Position numbers and translations under genes: made by a program. Positions 1 through 5,429 of a DNA stretch of 5,429 nucleotides are shown here, piece after piece. The notes beneath the pieces are model-generated. The model searched no databases. It worked only from the letters and a program-made list of their open reading frames with translations, and was not told where the DNA came from. Every line of letters begins with the position of its first letter. Within the stretch, counting starts at the first letter, position 1. Source of the DNA: Acetofilamentum sp. (GTDB taxonomy: Bacteria > Bacteroidota > Bacteroidia > Bacteroidales > JAFGXI01); assembly GCA_020720565.1 (NCBI GenBank), contig DYOK01000130.1, positions 1-5,429 on the forward strand, in the 5' to 3' direction.

Positions 1-25
1 GCGCTTTTAAAACCGATAAAATCAT
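1..25 (-). CDS. Possible start of a downstream gene, cut by the window edge
   Basis: On the minus strand an ATG at 25-23 follows the icmF stop codon (31-29) after only three bases. The sequence immediately before it is A-rich (TAAAAAATG), which is how many Bacteroidota genes begin. The frame stays open for the remaining eight codons to the window edge (MILSVLKA). If real, this gene would be co-transcribed with icmF and probably translationally coupled to it. Eight codons are too few to identify a product or even to prove coding, so this rests only on spacing and start context. Confidence 0.3.
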
Positions 26-28
26 TTT

Positions 29-3000
29 TTACATATTTCTTCTGTACTGACCACCCACATCGAAAAGCGAACGGGTGATTTGCCCGATGCTACAAAACTT
101 GGTAGCTTGCATCAAAACTTCAAAGACATTTTCGCCATGACGGGCACGACTTTGTAGGTTGTGTAATGCATGTTCTGCTTCCAATTCGTAGGTTTTATGA
201 AGTTCTTTTAGCATCGACAATTGATAAGCTTTTTCTTCGACAGTGGCTCTAATTACTTCTTGAGGGGTTACCGTTTTTGAACCGGCCGATGATAAGAATG
301 TGTTGACACCCATAATAGGCAATTCGCCGTTATGTTTTAAAGTCTCGTAATACAACGATTCTTCTTGGATTTTACTGCGTTGGTACATGGTTTCCATAGC
401 GCCCAAAACACCGCCTCGTTCGGTAATCCTATCGAATTCTGCCATAACAGCTTCTTCGACTAAATCGGTCAATTCTTCGATTATAAACGAACCTTGAAGC
501 GGATTCTGATTTTTAGCCTCACCCAATTCGTGATTGATAATCATCTGTATGGCCATGGCCCGACGTACCGATTCTTCGGTCGGGGTGGTAATGGCCTCGT
601 CGTAAGCATTGGTATGCAGCGAGTTACAATTGTCGTATATGGCATACAAAGCCTGCAAAGTGGTGCGGATATCGTTAAAGTCGATTTCTTGAGCATGTAA
701 CGAACGACCCGAGGTTTGAATGTGATATTTTAACATTTGTGAGCGGTCGTTGGCTTTGTATTTCAGCTTCATGGCCTTAGCCCAAATTAATCGAGCCACT
801 CTACCGATAACGGCATATTCGGGGTCGAGACCATTCGAAAAGAAAAACGACAAGTTTGGTGCAAATTTATTGACATCTAAGCCCCTACTTAAATAGTATT
901 CTACATAAGTGAACCCGTTGGCTAATGTCAAAGCCAATTGAGTAATGGGATTGGCACCGGCTTCGGCAATATGGTAGCCCGAAATGGAAACTGAATAAAA
1001 ATTGCGTACATTATTATTGATAAAATACTCCTGAATATCGCCCATAAGTTTTAGCGAAAAATCGGTTGAGTAGATACAAGTGTTTTGGGCTTGATCTTCT
1101 TTCAGAATATCCGCTTGAACAGTTCCTCGCACATTAGCAATGGTGTCGGCTTTAATTTTTTCGTAGACATCGGCAGGCAAAACCATATCGCCTGTAACAC
1201 CTAAAAGCATCAAGCCTAAGCCATCGTTTCCGTCGGGCAATTGACCTTGATAGCTTGGCCTTTGGGTGCCTTTTTCTTTATAAATGGCCTCAATTTTAGC
1301 CTCTATTTCTTTTTCGAGTCCATTTTCTTTGATGTATATTTCGCATTCTTGGTCGATGGCCGCATTCATAAAATAGCCTACAAGAATGGGTGCCGGGCCG
1401 TTGATAGTCATCGAAACCGAGGTTTTGGGGTCGCACAATCTAAAACCGGAATACAACTTTTTGGCATCGTCTAAGCAAGCAATCGAAACGCCCGAGTTTC
1501 CAATTTTACCATAAATATCAGGACGAATATGTGGATCTTCACCGTAAAGCGTAACGCTGTCAAAAGCTGTTGATAAGCGTTTTGCAGGCATCCCTAACGA
1601 CACATAATGGAATCTTTTATTGGTTCGCTCGGGGCCACCTTCGCCGGCAAACATACGGGTCGGATCTTCGCCTTCGCGCTTAAACGGAAACACTCCGGCT
1701 GCATAAGGAAATTCGCCCGGAACGTTTTCTTTTAGATTCCAACGCAAGATTTCGCCCCAAGCTTTGAACTTAGGCAGGGCAATTTTGGGAACTTTGGTAT
1801 GGGATAAACTGTCGGTAAAAGTTTGAATTTTGATTTGTTTATCGCGAACTTGAAACGTATAAAAATCGCCTTGGTATTGGGCTTTTTTGTGCTCCCATTG
1901 TTCGATAATTACCTTATTCTTAGGGTCAAAATCTTGTTCAACGGTCTGATATGCCTTTTGTAAATGTTGTTTTGTAGAATCGTCGTTTACTAAATCGAAG
2001 GCTTGTTTTAATCCAAACAATTTGTTGGCTGTATCGGCTTGATTTTCAGTCCAAAGATTATAATTTCGGACGGTTTCCGAAATTTCGGACAAGTATCGCG
2101 TGCGATGCGGCGGAATAATATGTACCTTTTCCGACATCTCTTCCGATTCGGTAATAGCCAAATCAAACCCTAAATTGGTTTTGCGACTGACGGTCTGCAT
2201 CAATCTGGCGTACAAACTGTCTACACCGGGATCGCCAAATTGCGAAGCAATGGTTCCGAAAATGGGCATTCCATCGACATTTTGATCGAATAACTGATGA
2301 TTGCGTTGAAATTGACGTTTAACATCGCGAAGGGCATCGAGAGCACCGCGTTTGTCGAACTTATTCAATGCAATGACATCGGCAAAATCGAGCATATCTA
2401 TTTTTTCGAGCTGCGAGGCGGCACCATACTCTGGGGTCATAACATACATGGATACATCGGAATGGTCGACAATTTCGGTATCGGATTGTCCAATTCCCGA
2501 AGTTTCCAATATAACCAAATCGTATCGAGCGGCTTTAACAATATCGACCGCATCTTTAACATAATGCGACAAGGCTAAATTCGACTGGCGAGTAGCCAAC
2601 GAACGCATATAAACTCTCGGATGATTGATTGCATTCATACGAATTCTGTCCCCCAAGAGTGCACCGCCTGTTTTGCGTTTCGACGGATCGACCGAAATAA
2701 TTGCAATGGTTTTATCGGTAAAGTGATGCAAATAACGACGCACCAGCTCGTCAATTAGCGACGATTTTCCGGCACCTCCGGTACCCGTTATCCCTAAAAC
2801 GGGCACTTTAGAGACTAATGCCGCTTGTCGAATCTGTTCGAGTTCTTTTTCGAATTGATTTCCGTTATTTTCGGCAGCAGAAATCATCCTAGCAACCGCA
2901 TTCACATCTTTATTTTGAATGGCTTCGAGCGACTGGGCTTGAGTTCCGGTGCCGAAGTCCGATTGTTGCACCAAATCGTTAATCATGCCCTGCAATCCCA

Positions 3001-3388
3001 TCTCGCGACCATCATCGGGCGAATAGATTCGAGCAATGCCGTATGCATGTAGTTCGGCAATCTCCTCGGGCAAGATTACCCCACCGCCACCACCAAAAAG
3101 CTTGATGTGTCCACAGCCTTTTTCGCTCAATAAATCGTGCATGTATTTGAAAAACTCTACGTGTCCACCTTGATACGAGGTAATGGCAATGGCTTGAACA
3201 TCTTCTTGTATGGCACAGTCTACAATTTCTTGCACCGAGCGATTGTGACCCAGATGAATCACTTCGACACCTGTAGCTTGAATAATACGGCGCATGACAT
3301 TAATAGCTGCATCGTGACCGTCGAACAAAGAGGCGGCCGTAACAATTCTGACGTGATTTTTAGGGGTGTATTTTCCTATTACTTGCAT
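29..3388 (-). CDS. icmF: Fused isobutyryl-CoA mutase IcmF (B12 domain, GTPase chaperone and mutase in one chain)
   Basis: This adenosylcobalamin-dependent cytoplasmic enzyme interconverts isobutyryl-CoA and n-butyryl-CoA, linking valine-type branched acyl-CoA to straight-chain C4 metabolism. The domain order is typical of IcmF. Residues about 12-140 form the B12-binding domain, with DGHD at 23-26 and His25 as expected lower axial ligand, plus the glycine run 99-103. Residues about 195-410 form a MeaB-type G domain, with P-loop GTGGAGKS at 202-209, ETSGIGQ at 295-301 and NKFD at 342-345. A helical linker follows, then the mutase barrel from about 555 to the end, with active-site His806 in SGYH. 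By alignment from memory with methylmalonyl-CoA mutase, its specificity Tyr and Arg are replaced by Phe580 (RMFAG) and Gln768 (QAQNT), the isobutyryl-CoA pair. There is no second B12 domain at the C terminus, as expected for IcmF. The length of 1119 residues is near the family norm of about 1,080-1,100. The frame is intact. The start is the only Met before the B12 domain. The gene is divergent from the barrel gene at 3682. Confidence 0.96.
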   Translation of the reverse strand: MQVIGKYTPKNHVRIVTAASLFDGHDAAINVMRRIIQATGVEVIHLGHNRSVQEIVDCAIQEDVQAIAITSYQGGHVEFFKYMHDLLSEKGCGHIKLFGGGGGVILPEEIAELHAYGIARIYSPDDGREMGLQGMINDLVQQSDFGTGTQAQSLEAIQNKDVNAVARMISAAENNGNQFEKELEQIRQAALVSKVPVLGITGTGGAGKSSLIDELVRRYLHHFTDKTIAIISVDPSKRKTGGALLGDRIRMNAINHPRVYMRSLATRQSNLALSHYVKDAVDIVKAARYDLVILETSGIGQSDTEIVDHSDVSMYVMTPEYGAASQLEKIDMLDFADVIALNKFDKRGALDALRDVKRQFQRNHQLFDQNVDGMPIFGTIASQFGDPGVDSLYARLMQTVSRKTNLGFDLAITESEEMSEKVHIIPPHRTRYLSEISETVRNYNLWTENQADTANKLFGLKQAFDLVNDDSTKQHLQKAYQTVEQDFDPKNKVIIEQWEHKKAQYQGDFYTFQVRDKQIKIQTFTDSLSHTKVPKIALPKFKAWGEILRWNLKENVPGEFPYAAGVFPFKREGEDPTRMFAGEGGPERTNKRFHYVSLGMPAKRLSTAFDSVTLYGEDPHIRPDIYGKIGNSGVSIACLDDAKKLYSGFRLCDPKTSVSMTINGPAPILVGYFMNAAIDQECEIYIKENGLEKEIEAKIEAIYKEKGTQRPSYQGQLPDGNDGLGLMLLGVTGDMVLPADVYEKIKADTIANVRGTVQADILKEDQAQNTCIYSTDFSLKLMGDIQEYFINNNVRNFYSVSISGYHIAEAGANPITQLALTLANGFTYVEYYLSRGLDVNKFAPNLSFFFSNGLDPEYAVIGRVARLIWAKAMKLKYKANDRSQMLKYHIQTSGRSLHAQEIDFNDIRTTLQALYAIYDNCNSLHTNAYDEAITTPTEESVRRAMAIQMIINHELGEAKNQNPLQGSFIIEELTDLVEEAVMAEFDRITERGGVLGAMETMYQRSKIQEESLYYETLKHNGELPIMGVNTFLSSAGSKTVTPQEVIRATVEEKAYQLSMLKELHKTYELEAEHALHNLQSRARHGENVFEVLMQATKFCSIGQITRSLFDVGGQYRRNM

Positions 3389-3420
3389 GATAATGAATAA
3401 TTTATAGCTTAGAGATAAAA

Positions 3421-3447
3421 TACAGTAAATTTTTTAAATAAACTGTA
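3421..3447. repeat. Imperfect palindrome at the icmF promoter, candidate operator
   Basis: Two 12-base arms, 3421-3432 and 3436-3447, are separated by TTT. They match at 10 of 12 positions, with perfect outer TACAGT/ACTGTA hexamers. The right arm touches the last two bases of the proposed -7 element, and the palindrome covers the predicted start of icmF transcription. That is where a dimeric repressor would act. No regulator gene is present in the window, so the binding protein is unknown. The inner part is AT-rich and could match by chance; the outer hexamers are the more meaningful portion. Confidence 0.4.
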
Positions 3448-3475
3448 AAGATACATCATATCGAGAAATCTACAA
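3446..3475 (-). promoter_or_regulatory. Candidate icmF promoter (Bacteroidota -33/-7 type)
   Basis: Read on the minus strand, TTG at 3475-3473 is followed after 19 bases by TATCTTTA at 3453-3446. This matches the Bacteroidota housekeeping pattern (TTG or TTTG, about 19-21 bases, TAnnTTTG) except that the final G is A. Transcription would start near 3440, giving a leader of roughly 50 nt before the ATG at 3388. It is the best match I found upstream of icmF, but a one-base deviation in AT-rich DNA keeps the confidence modest. Confidence 0.4.
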
Positions 3476-3534
3476 TAATCCATTTCAGCTTGATTTTACG
3501 GAAGAAGATTGCAAAATAATTTGTGTCGTAAAAA

Positions 3535-3559
3535 CAAATAGTACACTTTGATTATCAAA
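3535..3559. repeat. Cluster of CAAA/TTTG half-sites in the divergent intergenic region
   Basis: CAAATAGTACACTTTG at 3535-3550 is symmetric at 12 of 16 positions (CAAAnnGTACnnTTTG). Its right half is shared with a perfect palindrome, TTTGATTATCAAA, at 3547-3559 (6-bp arms, 1-bp spacer). The cluster lies almost exactly midway between the icmF and barrel-gene start codons. Such an arrangement could be a shared operator for divergent genes. The region is AT-rich and no matching regulator is present, so this is a pattern rather than an established site. Confidence 0.25.
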
Positions 3560-3681
3560 CCGACATGATACATTCAAAGAGTTTACACAACTTGCTGATT
3601 TAATGTCAATCTCGTTTTTTTGATTGTTGTAAAACAATAACTCGGCATGATTTTCGTTGATAAATTAAAATAAAATAAAAT

Positions 3682-4200
3682 ATGAAATCACTTAGTATCA
3701 TTTTGTCGGCAATAGGACTTTGTACCGTGCTGTTGTCCAATGCACAAACTCCAGAACCCACTCCTTCTGTTACAGTGTATAAACATCACATCGGAGTAGC
3801 GGCTGGTTTTACCACAGGTTATGGGCTTTCTTATCGTTATATGCATAGTCGCTGGGGCGTTCAAGCCACATTCGCCCCATTGGTTTCTGAAGATTATGCT
3901 CAAATCAGTTTAGGTTTAAGCCCAATTTATCGAATTATCGAATCTCAGTACAGTAATTTGTTTTTTTATCAGGGCAATCATTTCTTGTATGAGAAAAATA
4001 CATACGAAGTTTGGAACGAAAACGGACAAAGTTCAGAACCCGCAACTTTTGAATATTATAGATACAATGCAGGAATAGGATTAGGTATCGAAATATTAAT
4101 GCTTAAAAGAGTGAGTATTAATTTAATGGCAGGATATGCTTTATACGATATGACCGAGTTAAATATGACTGGTGAGTTGGGCTTGTTTTACCGTTTTTAA
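3682..4200 (+). CDS. Secreted small protein, probable eight-stranded outer-membrane beta-barrel, function unknown
   Basis: I do not recognise a named family. Residues 1-21 form a clear Sec signal peptide: a Lys at position 2, a hydrophobic stretch, then SNA with likely cleavage before Gln22. A Pro/Thr-rich stretch follows. From about residue 32 the chain shows alternating polar/non-polar segments rich in Gly, Tyr and Phe, consistent with about eight short beta-strands: near 32-42, 44-54, 56-67, 72-85, 90-104, 121-136, 140-154 and 160-172. The protein ends in LFYRF, and a C-terminal Phe is the usual outer-membrane barrel signature. The longest loop, about residues 105-120, carries acidic and Asn residues and would face outward. 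The mature size of about 150 residues fits an OmpA/OmpX-sized barrel. Cys14 lies inside the hydrophobic core and is not in a lipobox. The start codon follows an A-rich run without a Shine-Dalgarno sequence. The gene appears to be transcribed alone, with a hairpin 40 bases after its stop. A porin, adhesin or structural role cannot be told apart from the sequence. Confidence 0.85.
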   Translation: MKSLSIILSAIGLCTVLLSNAQTPEPTPSVTVYKHHIGVAAGFTTGYGLSYRYMHSRWGVQATFAPLVSEDYAQISLGLSPIYRIIESQYSNLFFYQGNHFLYEKNTYEVWNENGQSSEPATFEYYRYNAGIGLGIEILMLKRVSINLMAGYALYDMTELNMTGELGLFYRF

Positions 4201-4239
4201 ATCAAATTTTGATTCTGGATTTATAATTATACCCAAAGC

Positions 4240-4279
4240 ACAGCTGTTTAGTCCAATAGAAATTGGACTAAACAGCTGT
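4240..4279 (+). terminator. Perfect 18-bp-arm inverted repeat, probable terminator of the barrel gene
   Basis: The arms ACAGCTGTTTAGTCCAAT (4240-4257) and ATTGGACTAAACAGCTGT (4262-4279) are exact reverse complements around an AGAA loop. The RNA would form a strong 18-bp hairpin beginning 40 bases after the barrel stop codon, which is where a transcription terminator or mRNA 3'-end stabiliser is expected. There is no T-tract after either arm on either strand, so this is not a textbook Rho-independent terminator. Each arm also contains the self-complementary hexamer CAGCTG. The structure is certain from the sequence; the terminator role is inferred from position. Confidence 0.6.
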
Positions 4280-4372
4280 ATTAGTATAATACAATTCATT
4301 ATATTGTGCTTAAAACATTTGTATTTTTTATAAAAATTAAGAACAGAGCCGACAACAAATTGAAGGGGATAA

Positions 4373-4403
4373 TTCAACAATAATAAAATTCCCTTTACTT
4401 TTG
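4373..4403 (+). promoter_or_regulatory. Candidate dapD promoter with exact TAnnTTTG -7 element
   Basis: TACTTTTG at 4396-4403 is a full match to the Bacteroidota -7 consensus TAnnTTTG. At the expected distance upstream (20 bases) there is only TTC at 4373-4375, two of three bases of the TTG -33 element. Transcription would start near 4410, leaving a leader of about 130 nt to the ATG at 4539 or about 150 nt to the ATG at 4563. No better match was found nearer to dapD. Confidence 0.5.
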
Positions 4404-4429
4404 TTTCACAATCTATGCCATGCAATGCC

Positions 4430-4489
4430 CTGTTGTTTTTCGATGATGTTATTCCAACCTTAGTTAAAGTCATTCGATCAAAACAATGG
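4430..4489 (+). promoter_or_regulatory. Possible stem-loop in the dapD mRNA leader
   Basis: Bases 4430-4443 can pair with 4474-4489. The stem has 14 pairs: CTGTTGTTTTTCGA on the left and TCGA, a two-base bulge (TC), then AAAACAATGG on the right. Two of the pairs are G-U wobbles. The loop is about 30 bases and may close further through ATG/CAT (4446-4448 with 4471-4473). It lies in the predicted untranslated leader. The stem is mostly A-U, so its stability is uncertain and it matches no riboswitch class I know. Confidence 0.25.
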
Positions 4490-4538
4490 TTTGTAAAAAT
4501 CTAATAACCTGAGCGCTACAGAAAATGCCGAATATCTT

Positions 4539-5381
4539 ATGTCAATTCTAACATTTCAAAAAATGATAAATAATTTAAAATCGCTAATCGAATTGGCTTG
4601 GAATGACCGCCAATTGCTCAAACAAACCGAAACCATCGGTGCCATTCGACACATTATTGAACAACTTGACAAAGGACAGATTAGAGTCGCCGAACCCAAT
4701 GGCGATGTCTGGCAAGTAAACGAATGGATTAAAAAGGCAGTGGTCATGTACTTTCAGATCCAATCCATGGAAACTTTCGAGCTTGGTCCCTTAGAGTTTT
4801 ACGACAAAATACCTCTAAAAAAGGACTATGCTGTGCAAGGTGTTCGCGTAGTACCTCATGCCGTTGCACGTTATGGGGCGTATCTAGCTAAAGGCGTAAT
4901 TATGATGCCATCGTATGTCAATATTGGTGCATTTGTCGACGAAGGAACAATGGTCGATACTTGGGCAACAGTTGGGTCTTGTGCACAAATTGGCAAGAAC
5001 GTACATTTGAGTGGTGGCGTAGGTATAGGTGGCGTTTTAGAGCCCTTGCAGGCCGCACCAGTCATTGTAGAAGATGGCTGTTTTGTGGGTTCACGTTGCA
5101 TCGTTGTCGAAGGCGTTCATGTAAAAAAAGAAGCGGTTTTAGGGGCCAACGTGGTACTCACCGCATCAACCAAAATTATTGACGTAACGGGTACAGAGCC
5201 CATCGAATACAAAGGGGTGATACCAGAACGATCGGTCGTAATTCCAGGAACTTACACCAAAACCTTTCCTGCAGGAGCATACCAAGTCCCTTGTGCCTTA
5301 ATTATTGGACAACGTAAGCCCTCGACCGATTTAAAAACATCGCTTAACAATGCGCTTCGCGATTTTGGCGTATCTGTTTAA
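4539..5381 (+). CDS. dapD: 2,3,4,5-tetrahydropyridine-2,6-dicarboxylate N-succinyltransferase (DapD)
   Basis: DapD transfers the succinyl group of succinyl-CoA to tetrahydrodipicolinate, an early step of the succinylase branch of meso-diaminopimelate and lysine synthesis. It is cytoplasmic and trimeric in known members. Numbering from the ATG at 4539, residues about 9-100 form the helical N-terminal substrate domain, including RVAEP and the EWIKKAVVMYF segment. Residues about 101-240 form the left-handed beta-helix of hexapeptide repeats. The family's nearly invariant core is present: PSYVNIG, VDEGTMVDTWATVGSCAQIG and SGGVGIGGVLEPLQ (124-171). The C-terminal part, with VPCALIIGQRK and the SLN-ALRDF end, resembles the Bacteroidota form. 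The listed start gives 280 residues; Met9 (ATG at 4563) gives 272, closer to the 274 of E. coli. It follows an AAAAA run and aligns with the usual N terminus (M..L..IIE.A), so it is probably the true start. No other lysine-pathway gene is in the window, and the frame is intact. Confidence 0.97.
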   Translation: MSILTFQKMINNLKSLIELAWNDRQLLKQTETIGAIRHIIEQLDKGQIRVAEPNGDVWQVNEWIKKAVVMYFQIQSMETFELGPLEFYDKIPLKKDYAVQGVRVVPHAVARYGAYLAKGVIMMPSYVNIGAFVDEGTMVDTWATVGSCAQIGKNVHLSGGVGIGGVLEPLQAAPVIVEDGCFVGSRCIVVEGVHVKKEAVLGANVVLTASTKIIDVTGTEPIEYKGVIPERSVVIPGTYTKTFPAGAYQVPCALIIGQRKPSTDLKTSLNNALRDFGVSV

Positions 5382-5429
5382 TCCCAAAATCAACTGCTAC
5401 AGACGAAATGATTAATTCTGAATGATGAA

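Larger units (their letters stand above)
4201..4538. other. Non-coding stretch between the barrel gene and dapD
   Basis: This region holds no convincing protein gene. It begins with a 13-base palindrome directly after the barrel stop (ATCAAA, T, TTTGAT at 4201-4213). It then has the long inverted repeat at 4240-4279, an AT-rich segment with no clear structure (4280-4390), an exact TAnnTTTG element at 4396-4403 and the presumed dapD leader. Inside the leader are a possible stem-loop (4430-4489) and a 29-codon ORF (4415-4504), described separately. I see no lysine riboswitch signature and no tRNA. Confidence 0.7.

Noticed and set aside
494..3400. Several plus-strand ORFs of 60-93 codons opposite icmF
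   Set aside because: They lie antisense within the clearly coding icmF frame and show no recognisable motifs, so they are shadows of its codon pattern.
3520..3550. Barrel-gene promoter from TTTG (3520-3523), 18 bases, TACACTTTG (3542-3550)
   Set aside because: The -7 element would need three bases between TA and TTTG where the consensus has two, and the leader would be about 125 nt. It is too weak to list as a feature.
3547..3559. FNR/CRP-family site suggested by TTGAT and ATCAA halves
   Set aside because: FNR-type sites have four bases between the halves; here there is one. The palindrome is kept only as an unassigned repeat.
3682..3750. Lipoprotein signal in the barrel protein (Cys14)
   Set aside because: The residue before the Cys is Leu instead of Gly, Ala or Ser, and the Cys lies inside the hydrophobic core, seven residues before a good signal peptidase I site.
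4159..4473. 104-codon minus-strand ORF across the barrel-dapD gap
   Set aside because: It overlaps the end of the barrel gene, reads straight through the perfect hairpin, has an irregular composition with no domain pattern, and its start lies inside the dapD leader. It is best explained as chance.
4556..5182. ORFs of 63-76 codons in other frames of dapD
   Set aside because: DapD conservation accounts for this DNA; the alternatives lack family features.
5382..5429. Start of a further plus-strand gene at ATG 5422
   Set aside because: Fewer than three codons are visible before the window ends, with no further support. No terminator-like hairpin is visible after dapD either.
1..5429. CRISPR array, insertion sequence, phage, toxin-antitoxin or defence genes
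   Set aside because: No regularly spaced repeats, transposase or integrase motifs, or defence-type domains were seen on either strand; the three genes are housekeeping or metabolic, or of surface type.

Overview
The window looks like ordinary chromosomal DNA from a member of the Bacteroidota. The genes have A-rich translation starts without a recognisable Shine-Dalgarno sequence. Promoter-like sites resemble the TAnnTTTG type of that phylum. The lysine-pathway enzyme at the right end matches, from memory, the Bacteroidales/Flavobacteria form of DapD more closely than the proteobacterial form. The base composition is moderate (roughly 40-45% GC by eye), with AT-rich intergenic stretches.

Layout, left to right. 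(1) Minus strand, 29-3388: a complete 1119-residue fused isobutyryl-CoA mutase (IcmF), with a B12-binding domain, a MeaB-like GTPase domain and a mutase barrel in one chain. A second minus-strand gene may begin three bases after its stop and run off the left edge. (2) 3389-3681: a divergent intergenic region with a candidate icmF promoter, a 12-bp-arm imperfect palindrome next to it, and a cluster of alternating CAAA/TTTG half-sites near the midpoint. (3) Plus strand, 3682-4200: a small secreted protein of unknown function that looks like an eight-stranded outer-membrane beta-barrel. (4) 4201-4562: a non-coding stretch with a perfect 18-bp-arm inverted repeat just after the barrel gene, then an exact TAnnTTTG promoter element and a structured leader of about 150 nt before dapD. 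(5) Plus strand, dapD (4539 or, more probably, 4563 to 5381): tetrahydrodipicolinate N-succinyltransferase. (6) 5382-5429: a short tail with no supported feature.

The three genes do not form one pathway. IcmF links branched-chain and straight-chain C4 acyl-CoA metabolism (isobutyryl-CoA to n-butyryl-CoA). DapD belongs to diaminopimelate/lysine synthesis for peptidoglycan and protein. The barrel protein sits in the outer membrane. I found no mobile element, CRISPR array, rRNA or tRNA gene, and no evidence of a new multi-gene system. The observations most worth following up are in the non-coding DNA: the icmF promoter-palindrome arrangement, the perfect hairpin at 4240-4279, and the dapD leader.
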